A stretch of DNA of 64,000 bases from the NCBI GenBank assembly GCA_015056865.1, contig SVFM01000009.1, positions 27,746 to 91,745 on the forward strand. The letters run 5' to 3'. A program made the translations under genes and the position numbers. Below, in pieces: positions 49,084-58,751 of the stretch. Source of the stretch: Lachnospiraceae bacterium. Lineage in GTDB: Bacteria; Bacillota; Clostridia; Lachnospirales; Lachnospiraceae. Each line of letters opens with the position of its first letter. Positions within the stretch are counted from its first letter, which is position 1. A model generated the notes under the pieces. It was not told the DNA's origin and made no database searches. It worked only from the letters and a program-made list of their open reading frames with translations.

Positions 49084-49956
49084 TTATCTTGTTTCTCCCA
49101 AGAAAAACAATGCGATGGTTCCGGGGCCGGAATGGCTTCCAATAGTAGGTCCGATATGGTTGATCATAAAATTGTCAAACCCAAATCTGGACTGCACCTC
49201 AGCCTTTACAAACTCAGCGTCCTCCAAGGCATCCCCATGGCTGATCATGATCATATCATTTTGGTCCTTGAACTGCCCCATCTTCTTCTCCATCAGATCA
49301 ACCAGAGCAATCAGGGATTTTTTACGTCCTCTGGTTTTGCTTAGTGCTACCAGATGTCCCTCATCATCCACATGCAAGATAGGTTTGATGGAGGCAATGG
49401 TTCCGATCATTGCTGTCGCTCTGCTTACCCGGCCTCCTCTATGTAAATGAAACAAATCATCCACTGTAAACACATGCACAAAATTCAATGCATGGTCCTT
49501 AAGCCAAGTCACAGTTTCATCCATAGACTTTCCCTCTTCTCTCATGCGGACCGCTTTATATACAAATAACCCCTCGCCCATAGAGGCACATAAGGAATCT
49601 ATCACCACAATATTAACCTGCGGATTTGCTTCCATAATCTCAGCTGCCGCAATCTTTGCACTATTGCAGGTTCCGCTAAGACCTGAGGAAAAGGCCAGAT
49701 ATAGGATTTCGCTATTTTCTTTGATACACTCCTCAAAATAACGCTTAAATTCATCCGGATTAATCTGAGAAGTGCTGGGCATCTTGCCATCTCTCATCAA
49801 GGCATAGAACTCTTTCCAGTCCATTTCTACACCCGATCCGCCATAGGTCTGGCCATCCACGATATAGCTAAGATTCACACACCCAATATCATGTTGTCCC
49901 AAAAACTCCTGGGGCAGATCTGCAGTACTGTCTGTTACCAATTTAAACCGACTCAT
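49084..49956 (-). CDS. DegV family fatty-acid-binding protein
   Basis: MSRFKLVTDSTADLPQEFLGQHDI...TSQINPDEF, FSSGLSGTCNSA. Confidence 0.92.
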   Translation of the reverse strand: MSRFKLVTDSTADLPQEFLGQHDIGCVNLSYIVDGQTYGGSGVEMDWKEFYALMRDGKMPSTSQINPDEFKRYFEECIKENSEILYLAFSSGLSGTCNSAKIAAAEIMEANPQVNIVVIDSLCASMGEGLFVYKAVRMREEGKSMDETVTWLKDHALNFVHVFTVDDLFHLHRGGRVSRATAMIGTIASIKPILHVDDEGHLVALSKTRGRKKSLIALVDLMEKKMGQFKDQNDMIMISHGDALEDAEFVKAEVQSRFGFDNFMINHIGPTIGSHSGPGTIALFFLGETR

Positions 49957-50024
49957 GTTGTTCCTCAACTTCCATAGTATTTTTAGAAATTATAACATTA
50001 ACTTAGCCGGTTTTCAATGAAAAT

Positions 50025-51503
50025 CTATTTTTTTGACCTGGGAAGCGCCCCCGGAAGTCTGGTCCGAAACATTCTGGTGAAAAGCCTTTTTGCATGGAAT
50101 GGAAACAACGGATAAACATAGCTTTCTCCCGATATGGTCCGATTACCCACCAGAGAAACCACCAGCAACAGCACACCGGCTATATATCCTGGCAAGCCAA
50201 AGATCGCCGTCAATATTAAGGTAATAATTCGCATAAATTTTAATGCATAACCCATTTCGTAATTAGACTGTGTATAATTGGCTATGGCTACAAATGCCAT
50301 ATAGAGCATGACTTCTGCATTGAACCAACCGCTGTTTACCGAAAACTCGCCTAGCACCAGTGCCGCCATAACACTTAAGGGGGTGCTCAGCATATTTGGC
50401 GTGTTAATAGCTGCCAGACGTAGCCCATCTATAGCCAATTCCAAAATAAGAAACTGCCAGATCAAGGGTATATTTTCCTGCTCCTTCAAGACAATGAACT
50501 GAAAGTTCTCAGGGATCCATTGCCTGTTGGTCATCAATAACAAAAAGGTAGGTGTCAAAAAATAGGTCAGCAAGGTGATCAAGAATCTGGACAATCTAAT
50601 GTAAGTTCCCGTAATAGGGGGAAAATAATAGTCATCCGCCTCCTCCACTGCATCAAAAGCTGTAGTTGGCAAGATCATTGCAGATGGTGAAGTATCTACC
50701 AAAAGGATCAGATTCCCTTCTAACACCTGAGCGGCGGCTGTATCCGGACGCTCTGTATACTTAAATTTAGGAAATGGATTATACCACTTTCTGGCATACA
50801 GGCATTCCGCCAGACTCTCCTGATTCATAGTCAGAGCATCTACCTTTATATTTTTAATCCGCTCTTTGATCTGACAGAGGAGTTTGTGATCTACTCGGTC
50901 CTCCATGTAACAAAGCACAATGTCTGTGCGGGAACTTTTACCGGCACTCATCATCTCCATACGAAGTTCAGTGCTTCTGATCCTGCGTCTGATAAGTGCA
51001 GTATTAAAGACTACAGTCTCCACAAACCCATCCTTGGAACCTCTCTGCACTTTATCTTTATCCGGCTCTGCCACACTTCTGGCAGGATAGGTTCTGGAAT
51101 CAATCAATATGGCACGATCATATCCATCAACAAATAAAAGAAAAACACCAGACATATAGGCATATAAAATGTCCTGCCACCGATCTGCCAGGTCTACTTC
51201 TACATGCGGAATCCCTTTTTTTGACATTTCGTGAGCATCAGCCGGCAATTCTTCCGGCGTCATAGCCATAAAAAACTGCATCATCTTCTGCATCAGTTCA
51301 TCCTTGCAGAATCCGTCTATAAAATAAATACAAGCTTCTCTGCCGCCCATATGAATCACTCGATATACCACGTCAAAATTCTTATCCACAGCCAAACGCT
51401 CATTTAAATAAGCCATGGATTCCTTCAGACTGGAGGTCATCTTCTCATTTCCAGCTTGGTTTTGCTCCTGCTTGTCATTCATATACAAAAACTCCTTTTC
51501 CAT
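50025..51503 (-). CDS. Spore germination protein, GerA/SpoVAF family
   Basis: 492 aa; GerABKA-type soluble N-terminus then TMs; YFPPITGTYIRLSRFLITLLTYFLTPTFLLL. Confidence 0.85.
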   Translation of the reverse strand: MEKEFLYMNDKQEQNQAGNEKMTSSLKESMAYLNERLAVDKNFDVVYRVIHMGGREACIYFIDGFCKDELMQKMMQFFMAMTPEELPADAHEMSKKGIPHVEVDLADRWQDILYAYMSGVFLLFVDGYDRAILIDSRTYPARSVAEPDKDKVQRGSKDGFVETVVFNTALIRRRIRSTELRMEMMSAGKSSRTDIVLCYMEDRVDHKLLCQIKERIKNIKVDALTMNQESLAECLYARKWYNPFPKFKYTERPDTAAAQVLEGNLILLVDTSPSAMILPTTAFDAVEEADDYYFPPITGTYIRLSRFLITLLTYFLTPTFLLLMTNRQWIPENFQFIVLKEQENIPLIWQFLILELAIDGLRLAAINTPNMLSTPLSVMAALVLGEFSVNSGWFNAEVMLYMAFVAIANYTQSNYEMGYALKFMRIITLILTAIFGLPGYIAGVLLLVVSLVGNRTISGESYVYPLFPFHAKRLFTRMFRTRLPGALPRSKK

Positions 51504-51507
51504 ATAC

Positions 51508-51729
51508 TACTTTCTAGGCATTTGTGAAAGTAAACTGCCAGGGGTGCAGGAGCACGAACGGGCGGCAAGAGGCCCTTGAAAAACATCAGCACTTGGATTT
51601 TTCAAACAATTCTGCGATGAAAAATCCATAGTACTGTTACGTTTTTCACGGAGTGAAAACGCGCCTCTTGCCGCCCATTCATGCTCCTGCACCCCTGGCA
51701 GTCTGCTTTCACAAACGCCTAGAAATAGT
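51508..51729 (-). repeat. Long imperfect palindrome with nested stems (MITE-like or structured RNA)
   Basis: About 60-nt terminal arms CTAGGCATTTGTGAAAGTAAACTGCCAGGGGTGCAGGAGCACGAACGGGCGGCAAGAGGC and its near-perfect reverse complement, plus inner hairpins. Confidence 0.75.
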
Positions 51730-51753
51730 GTGCCTAAAAAGGAGCTTTCTATT

Positions 51754-52269
51754 CTACTTTCCTGTGGTGCTTCCAAAACCACCATTACGGATACCGTCTG
51801 TCTCATCGTCCAGGGTAATGCCATACTGCAGAAAGATTCCCTGCATAAACCCTGAGCCGGCTGCTACATCCAGCACCTTGCCCTCGTTGGAATCATTGGT
51901 GATCTTGGCAAATATATGCCCTTCATTGTCTGAATAAAAATAATCGCTGTCAATGATCCCTACCGTATTATTCAGCTGCAAACGATATTTAAACCCCAGA
52001 CCACTGCGGGGATATAGCTGCAACACCCAGTCTTCATCCATTTTCACTCGGATCCCAGTGGGGATCTTGATGGTTGTAGAAGGCGGCAAAGAAAAGGCAA
52101 ATGGGGCAAAGAAATCATACCCCGCACTTCCTTTTGTAGCCCTCTTTGGAAGTTCCAGAGACTCATAGATATCTTTGATGTCTGCTTCTGTATATTCCGG
52201 AAAATCTGCCTGCATAGCCTGCATAAAATTCTCAGGACTAACCTTCATAAACTGTGCTACTTTCTGCAT
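51754..52269 (-). CDS. dut: dUTP diphosphatase-like protein
   Basis: SAGYDFFAPFAFSLPP, YPRSGLGFKYRLQLNNTVGIIDSDY, C-terminal RNGGFGSTTGK. Confidence 0.85.
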   Translation of the reverse strand: MQKVAQFMKVSPENFMQAMQADFPEYTEADIKDIYESLELPKRATKGSAGYDFFAPFAFSLPPSTTIKIPTGIRVKMDEDWVLQLYPRSGLGFKYRLQLNNTVGIIDSDYFYSDNEGHIFAKITNDSNEGKVLDVAAGSGFMQGIFLQYGITLDDETDGIRNGGFGSTTGK

Positions 52270-52289
52270 TCTTCTCCTCCATATAGACT

Positions 52290-52808
52290 TTATTTGGAAT
52301 AATCCGGCGCATGGAGCACAGGGACTGTAGGGTCTGTGTTCTCCGGTGCCAATGTTTTCTTCACATCAATGACCCGCTGGTTCTTACTGCCTTTCCAAAG
52401 CAACTTGGTATCCAACTCATCGATGTGAAACTCTCCGTCCACAAGTACATCTACATACTGCAACAGCGGATAATGTAAAATATCTTCCCATACATCGCCT
52501 GTATACAGCCATATGGTCTTATCCGGATATTTTTCTTTGATCTCAGCCATCAGATTCCTGACATCCAGCCGATTGGCGGGGTGCAGGGGATCTCCCCCGG
52601 AAAATGTAATACCGGAAATATATTTTTGATCCAATTGTTCAAATATTTCTTCCTTGGCAACCTGGTCAAACAAAAGTCCTCCATCCGGATCCCATGTAAT
52701 AGGATTTTGGCATCCTTTGCAGCAATGAGCGCACCCGGCCACCCAGAGAACTACCCGCAGGCCGTCTCCGTTTAACATATCATCTTTGGTGATATTATGG
52801 TATCTCAT
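52290..52808 (-). CDS. nrdG: Anaerobic ribonucleotide reductase activating protein
   Basis: Radical SAM CAHCCKGCQNPITW; directly follows nrdD. Confidence 0.93.
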   Translation of the reverse strand: MRYHNITKDDMLNGDGLRVVLWVAGCAHCCKGCQNPITWDPDGGLLFDQVAKEEIFEQLDQKYISGITFSGGDPLHPANRLDVRNLMAEIKEKYPDKTIWLYTGDVWEDILHYPLLQYVDVLVDGEFHIDELDTKLLWKGSKNQRVIDVKKTLAPENTDPTVPVLHAPDYSK

Positions 52809-52812
52809 ATTG

Positions 52813-54996
52813 CTACATGCTCTTCCTTTCTGCAATTTCCGCCATTTTAGCTTCATTTAGGCGGGTATCTCCATGTACTCTTGAATAGGACAGATAACCG
52901 TTCATTCTATCGATCTTGGTCAGATTGCGGCTGCCGCACTTAGGGCACACATCCATCTCCAGTTCCTGATGACCACAATCATCACAATATGCCAGAGACA
53001 AGTTTACGCCCTCATAAAAGCCCAAATCCATGGCTCTGCGGATCAGAGTCTTTACCGCATCCAAATTGTAATCAATGGGATATTTTACATATTGTATCTT
53101 ACCACCATTGGACAGATCCCAGAATCTATCTTCCAGGTTCTGCTTCTGAATCGGAGTGATATCTTCCGTCACATGACAGTGGAAGGAATTGGATACATAT
53201 TCCCTGTCAGAAACACCCTCCACAATGCCATATTTGTTCCTAAACTGCTTTACCTGCAATCCACAAAGATTCTCCGCAGGGGTACCATAAATCGCATACA
53301 GATGCCCATCCACTTCCTTAAATTCCCCAATGCGCTTATTAATGTGTTCCATAACCTCCAAGGCAAACTGACCGTCTTCCACCAAGGATTTACCGTTGTA
53401 CAGCTCCTGCAGTTCGTTCAGCGCAGTAATACCAAAGCTGGCTGTGGCAGACTTCAGCAAAGGTTTGATCTTATCAGACAGTTTCAAATGGCCGCCCAGG
53501 AAACCACCCTCACAGTAAGCCAGCGGATTGGTGGAGGCACGCATCTCACCCAGATATGCGTAGGTACGAATGTGCAGCTGTCGGATCAGATTCAAATAAT
53601 AGTCCAAAACCTCATAAAAGTCTTTGCTCTCCTGTCTGGACTTGGCAAGGATCATGGGCAAATGCAGGGAAACTGCACCGATATTGAAACGTCCCACAAA
53701 AATAGGCACATCATTTTCATCTGCAGGATGCATGCCACCTCTCTCATACCAAGGAGAAAGGAATGCTCTGCAACCCATGGGGGAGATGATTTTGCCGTAC
53801 TGCTTGTACATGCTGGCCACATAGCCCTTACCGGTAAGAGACAGCCAGTCAGGGTACATGGTCTTGGCAGAACACTTAACGCCTGCTTCAAACACATCCT
53901 CCAAAGGACACCCGGGTCCATGGAGATTTTCATCATAAAGAAATACGATCTTGGGGAAAAGAACAGGCTTTTTGCACTCCTTCTTGCCCTGCCCCTTTCT
54001 ACGTACATTCAACATGGAGATGGTACCAAGCTTTGCAAACTTACCGATTCCGGTTCCCGCTGTCACGGTAATAAAGGGATAGTCTCCACGGCTGCTTGCC
54101 ACAGTATTAAACTTATACTCCCAACCCTGGAAGCCCTGTTCGAACTCTCTTACCACATCTGCATAAGCCTCTGCCTGGGCGGTATCCGCATCCACGCCCA
54201 TTCGCATATATTTCTCAATATATTTTTTGTAAGATTTCTCTGCATACGGCTCCAGGATCAGGTCCACACTGGGTACCGTAAAGCCACCGTACTGCTGACT
54301 GGCTGCGCTGAGCACAATATCACCGATCACGTCAAAAGCAACATCCAAAGTTTTCGGCTCATTGTACCAGATGTTACCCATCTCAAAACCACCCTTAAGC
54401 ACGTTCTCCACGTCAAAAAGGCAACAGTTCATGGTATCACGGCGGGCAGACATATCGTGTACATAAATATAGCCGTCCCGACATGCCTGGATCTCCTCTG
54501 TGGTCATGAAAAACTTTTGATACAGCTCTTTGTTCAGCTGATTGAAGATCAGACTTCTTTTGGTGGATACCAAAGCAGAATCCGTGTTGGAATTTTCCTT
54601 GTCACCAATATACATAATGGACTGACTCTTTTTGTACACGTCATCCAGCATGCGCACAAAATCCTGCTTATAGTTACGGTAATCCCGATAGCTCTTTGCT
54701 ACAATAGGTTTTACCTGCTCCAAAGCACTTTCCACAATATTATGCATGATAGGGATCGGGATTTCATCCTGGTCCAGCTCGTCCACCTTATCTACCACAT
54801 ATTGACAAATGCGCCGCTGCTCCTCATCTGTAAATTTGGTCAGTGCACGATACGCACTTTTTCCAACAGCATTGATCACCTTCTGTACGTTAAATTTTTC
54901 CTTGCTACCGTCCTTCTTGATGACCTTTACCTTGCGCTTGGTGGTATACTCTGCGCCATAATTGATTTCCTTTACTTTTTCTTCCTGATTTGCCAT
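52813..54996 (-). CDS. nrdD: Anaerobic ribonucleoside-triphosphate reductase
   Basis: 727 aa; N-terminal ATP-cone; C-terminal CDDCGHQELEMDVCPKCGS zinc site and glycyl-radical region RMNGYLSYSRV. Confidence 0.95.
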   Translation of the reverse strand: MANQEEKVKEINYGAEYTTKRKVKVIKKDGSKEKFNVQKVINAVGKSAYRALTKFTDEEQRRICQYVVDKVDELDQDEIPIPIMHNIVESALEQVKPIVAKSYRDYRNYKQDFVRMLDDVYKKSQSIMYIGDKENSNTDSALVSTKRSLIFNQLNKELYQKFFMTTEEIQACRDGYIYVHDMSARRDTMNCCLFDVENVLKGGFEMGNIWYNEPKTLDVAFDVIGDIVLSAASQQYGGFTVPSVDLILEPYAEKSYKKYIEKYMRMGVDADTAQAEAYADVVREFEQGFQGWEYKFNTVASSRGDYPFITVTAGTGIGKFAKLGTISMLNVRRKGQGKKECKKPVLFPKIVFLYDENLHGPGCPLEDVFEAGVKCSAKTMYPDWLSLTGKGYVASMYKQYGKIISPMGCRAFLSPWYERGGMHPADENDVPIFVGRFNIGAVSLHLPMILAKSRQESKDFYEVLDYYLNLIRQLHIRTYAYLGEMRASTNPLAYCEGGFLGGHLKLSDKIKPLLKSATASFGITALNELQELYNGKSLVEDGQFALEVMEHINKRIGEFKEVDGHLYAIYGTPAENLCGLQVKQFRNKYGIVEGVSDREYVSNSFHCHVTEDITPIQKQNLEDRFWDLSNGGKIQYVKYPIDYNLDAVKTLIRRAMDLGFYEGVNLSLAYCDDCGHQELEMDVCPKCGSRNLTKIDRMNGYLSYSRVHGDTRLNEAKMAEIAERKSM

Positions 54997-55114
54997 CCCC
55001 GTTCCTCCAATTCATTCACAGCAAAACACCAGATATAGTGTTTTATTCTCATCTTTTCAGCAATATATTGTATGTACTAATCAGTATACGGGAAAAGTGA
55101 TAAGTTGTCAATTA

Positions 55115-55609
55115 CTATGTTAACAGTTTCTTCAGTTTATTCAGGCTTCTTTTGATGCGCATCTTGCATGCCGCCTCAGAGATGCCGAACATGCCGGCAA
55201 TTTCAGCTATACTGAACCCTTTGCAGTATCTGCATCTGATGATCAAATAATCCTTTTTCTTTAGATTGTTTTTACAAAAATCCCATATTTCTTTATAATT
55301 CTCATCAATTTTTCTAAAACCTTCGTTACACACTGCGTCCAGTACTTTTCTGTCTTTCTTCTGCCTGTCCTGCCATTTCATAAGCTTATTCTTCAAAATA
55401 TTCATCACAAATCCCTCAGGATTATCAGAATTTCTAACCTTACGAATCAAGACGTAGGTTTCTTTAAAGGTCTCCTGTAAAACATCCTCTATATCACAGC
55501 TGCTTTGACACATTGATGCTGCATACAAATACAGGCTGCGATACATTTCATCATAGATATAATTAAAATATTCCTTTTCCTCAGTTGTATGTGTATTCAT
55601 TTCTTGCAT
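55115..55609 (-). CDS. RNA polymerase sigma-70 family factor (ECF-like)
   Basis: Region 2 (YLYAASMCQSSCDIEDVLQETFKETY) and region 4 HTH (YCKGFSIAEIAGMFGISEAACKMRIKRSLNKL). Confidence 0.88.
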   Translation of the reverse strand: MQEMNTHTTEEKEYFNYIYDEMYRSLYLYAASMCQSSCDIEDVLQETFKETYVLIRKVRNSDNPEGFVMNILKNKLMKWQDRQKKDRKVLDAVCNEGFRKIDENYKEIWDFCKNNLKKKDYLIIRCRYCKGFSIAEIAGMFGISEAACKMRIKRSLNKLKKLLT

Positions 55610-55693
55610 CCCTTCATGAATACATCTATCATATCAACTGAAAATAAATTAAAGAAGGGCATAAACTGCCCCACTTATCGCGCACAAAATGCT

Positions 55694-56185
55694 CTATTTC
55701 CTGTAAATACGTTTAAATAATCTGACTAATAATATGCACAGAAACACACCTGTTACACCGCCGCAAGTATCCAGAAATACATCCGGAATATTGCCGCTGC
55801 GTCCGGGCACAAAATATTGATGCACCTCATCCGCTACCGCTGAAAGAAACACCCAGATCACACTATATAGGATCCACCGTCTACTTGTTCTTCTCCAGCA
55901 CATCCACAAGCTGTGAATCAAAAATCCCATCACTCCATACTCTGCAAAATGTGCTAATTTACGAATGGGATTTTCAAAATATGCCGCCATCTGCTCTATC
56001 ATGTAAGAAGACCAATCTCCGCCCGTCAGTCCATTCCAAAGTTTCATACCCATGCGCGAAATTGTCAGGCTGAAACTGCCGGAAGTTTCGCCATCCTGAG
56101 CAGAAAAGGAAAAGATTATAAAATATAACATCAAAAGCAGTACAACAACTACTACTGTATAAATAAACCTTAATTTATTGCGCAT
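55694..56185 (-). CDS. VanZ family protein
   Basis: FSAQDG...RKLAHFAEYGVMGFLIHSL...ADEVHQYFVPGRSGNIPDVFLDTCGG. Confidence 0.9.
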   Translation of the reverse strand: MRNKLRFIYTVVVVVLLLMLYFIIFSFSAQDGETSGSFSLTISRMGMKLWNGLTGGDWSSYMIEQMAAYFENPIRKLAHFAEYGVMGFLIHSLWMCWRRTSRRWILYSVIWVFLSAVADEVHQYFVPGRSGNIPDVFLDTCGGVTGVFLCILLVRLFKRIYRK

Positions 56186-56203
56186 GTACAGTGCCCCTTG
56201 TTA

Positions 56204-57238
56204 TCAATAGATCAACATTGCATCCCCAAAAGAGAAAAAGCGATATCTTTCTCTGATCGCCTCCTCATAGGCAGCCAGGACATTCTCCCTTCCCGCCAGG
56301 GCCGAAACCAGCATAACAAGTGTAGATTCGGGCAGATGAAAATTTGTGATCAGGGAATCCAGTACCTTAAATCGATAGCCTGGGTAAATAAATATCTCTG
56401 TGTTGTCACACCCCGCATGTATCAAACCGGTTTCATCTGCAGCGCTTTCCACGGTTCTGCAGCTGGTGGTACCCACACAGATCACTCTCCCGCCGGAAGC
56501 CTTGGCTCGGTTGATCTTACTTGCCGCTTCTTCGCTGATCTGATAGTATTCGGAATGCATATGATGCTCCAAAATATTGTCTACCTTTACCGGCCGAAAG
56601 GTTCCCAGACCTACGTGCAGGGTCACATAGGCTATCTGCACACCTTTCTCTTCCAACTGCTGCAAAAGTTCCCTTGTAAAATGAAGGCCGGCTGTAGGCG
56701 CCGCCGCACTCCCCTCATATTTTGCATAAACCGTCTGATAACGATTCTTGTCCTGAAGCTTATGGGTAATATAAGGCGGCAAGGGCATTTCTCCTAATTT
56801 ATCCAACACCTCTTCCCAGATCCCTTCATAGGTAAACTGTATCAGTCGATTACCTTCCTCCAGGGTATCCAGCACTTCTGCCGTAAGACTGCCGTCACCA
56901 AATACAAGCTTGGTACCCGGCTTACACTTTTTCCCGGGCTTAACCAGGGTCTCCCACACATCCTTCTCTTGACGCTTTAATAGCAACACCTCAACCCCGG
57001 CACCGGTATCAGCCTTTTGTCCAAGCAATCTGGCCGGAATAACCTTCGTGTTGTTCAATACCAAACAATCCCCTGGGCAGATGTAGTCCAAAATATCTTT
57101 AAATATACGATGCTCCACTTTTCCCGTCTGTCTGCTCAGAGTGAGCAATCTGGAAGAGGAACGATCCTCCAGGGGATCCTGGGCGATCAACTCCGGGGGA
57201 AGTTCAAAATAAAAATCTGATTTTTTCAGTTCTGCCAT
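56204..57238 (-). CDS. queA: S-adenosylmethionine:tRNA ribosyltransferase-isomerase
   Basis: [28 protein letters not shown]..., [23 protein letters not shown]. Confidence 0.96.
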   Translation of the reverse strand: MAELKKSDFYFELPPELIAQDPLEDRSSSRLLTLSRQTGKVEHRIFKDILDYICPGDCLVLNNTKVIPARLLGQKADTGAGVEVLLLKRQEKDVWETLVKPGKKCKPGTKLVFGDGSLTAEVLDTLEEGNRLIQFTYEGIWEEVLDKLGEMPLPPYITHKLQDKNRYQTVYAKYEGSAAAPTAGLHFTRELLQQLEEKGVQIAYVTLHVGLGTFRPVKVDNILEHHMHSEYYQISEEAASKINRAKASGGRVICVGTTSCRTVESAADETGLIHAGCDNTEIFIYPGYRFKVLDSLITNFHLPESTLVMLVSALAGRENVLAAYEEAIRERYRFFSFGDAMLIY

Positions 57239-58656
57239 CACAGACCCGGCCCTTCCACAAAGGCCTTGTAGCCTCTGTATGTTTCATAAATATCTGCCTT
57301 ATTCGTAGCCTCCCAGGGTGCATGCATATTCAGCACAGCTACGCCGCTGTCGATCACATTCATACAGTACAATGCAGTCATATAAGCAATGGTTCCGCCA
57401 CCACCCAGGTCAACTCTGCCAAGCTCCGCTGTCTGGAAGTGAATTCCTTTTTCTTCAAAAATTTTGCGAAGATAAGCAATATATTCTGCATTGGCATCGT
57501 TGGAACCGGACTTGCCTCTGGCACCGGTAAACTTATTCAACACCATACCTTTCCCTAAAAAGGCGGCATTTTTCTTTTCAAAACAGCTTGCAAAAGAGGG
57601 GTCAAATCCAGCACTTACATCGGAAGAAAGCATACAGGAATTTGCCAGACATCTTCTCAGATGAATGGGACTGTACTCTCCCATCAGCTCCATCAACTCA
57701 GACACAGTATTTTCAAAGAACACTGATTGCATACCCGTTGCACCTACAGAACCAATTTCCTCTTTATCAACCAGGATACAGCACACCGTACGTTCAGGCT
57801 CCTTAATATCCAAAAATGCTCTAAGCGAAGTGTATGCACAAACCCTGTCGTCCTGTCCGTAGGCCAGGATCATGCTCCGATCCAGACCGGCCTCTCTGGC
57901 CTTGCCTGCAGGAACCACCTCCAATTCTGCGGAAAGAAAATCCTCCTCTTCCACATCATAAGTCTCCTTCAGGATCTCCAGAATCCCCTTCTTTACAGAC
58001 TCTTTAGCATTTTCCTTCTTCTCAGCTTCGCCGCCTTCTTTTTTCAAGATCAATGGTTTGTTACCCACAATGATATCCAGTGCCTCTCCTTCGATCACTG
58101 CAGCGGCCTTCTTTTCATTCTGTTCCTGGGAAAGATGGGGCAAAATATCGGAGATAAAGAACACCGGATCATCCTCCGCCTCACCGATATTCACCTCCAC
58201 TGTAGTACCATCTTTTTTCACGATCACTCCATGCAGTGCCAGAGGCAGGGCAACCCACTGGTATTTCTTTACACCGCCATAGTAATGAGTATCCAGATAG
58301 GCAAAGCCCTCGTTTTCATACAAAGGATTTTGTTTCACATCCATTCTGGGCGAATCAATGTGTGCCCCCAGAATATTCATTCCCTCAGTGACTGGTTTGC
58401 TGCCTACCTGATATAAGATTACAGCCTTATTCATGCAAACAGAATAAACCTTATCACCGGCCTTTAATGACTGACCTTTGGCTGCAGCCTTGGCCAGTTC
58501 CACATAGCCTTCCTGTTCTGCTATATTGACGATCACGTCCACACATTCCCTCTCAGTCTTCCCCCGATCCAGAAACTCCATATAATCCTTCGCAAGTGCT
58601 TCCAGCTCCTTAAGCTGAGAGCTGTCATAAGCCTCCCAAACGTTCTTTCTTTCCAT
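57238..58656 (-). CDS. M18 family aminopeptidase
   Basis: [51 protein letters not shown]. Confidence 0.92.
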   Translation of the reverse strand: MERKNVWEAYDSSQLKELEALAKDYMEFLDRGKTERECVDVIVNIAEQEGYVELAKAAAKGQSLKAGDKVYSVCMNKAVILYQVGSKPVTEGMNILGAHIDSPRMDVKQNPLYENEGFAYLDTHYYGGVKKYQWVALPLALHGVIVKKDGTTVEVNIGEAEDDPVFFISDILPHLSQEQNEKKAAAVIEGEALDIIVGNKPLILKKEGGEAEKKENAKESVKKGILEILKETYDVEEEDFLSAELEVVPAGKAREAGLDRSMILAYGQDDRVCAYTSLRAFLDIKEPERTVCCILVDKEEIGSVGATGMQSVFFENTVSELMELMGEYSPIHLRRCLANSCMLSSDVSAGFDPSFASCFEKKNAAFLGKGMVLNKFTGARGKSGSNDANAEYIAYLRKIFEEKGIHFQTAELGRVDLGGGGTIAYMTALYCMNVIDSGVAVLNMHAPWEATNKADIYETYRGYKAFVEGPGL

Positions 58657-58689
58657 ACTGATCTATATCCTTCCTTTTGATTTTCAATA

Positions 58690-58736
58690 AAATAGGGTAG
58701 GACACCCTCACGGATATCATACCCTATTTTTTACTG
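58690..58736. terminator. Hairpin downstream of pheT
   Basis: AAATAGGGTAGGACACC...GGATATCATACCCTATTTTTT. Confidence 0.55.
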
Positions 58737-58751
58737 TTTCGCAACTAAATA

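Noticed and set aside
51507-51824. 105-aa minus-strand ORF
   Set aside because: Lies inside the palindromic repeat and overlaps dut; the DNA structure explains it better than coding.
52969-55038. 689-aa plus-strand ORF
   Set aside because: Exactly antisense to nrdD; no domain-like sequence, typical shadow ORF.
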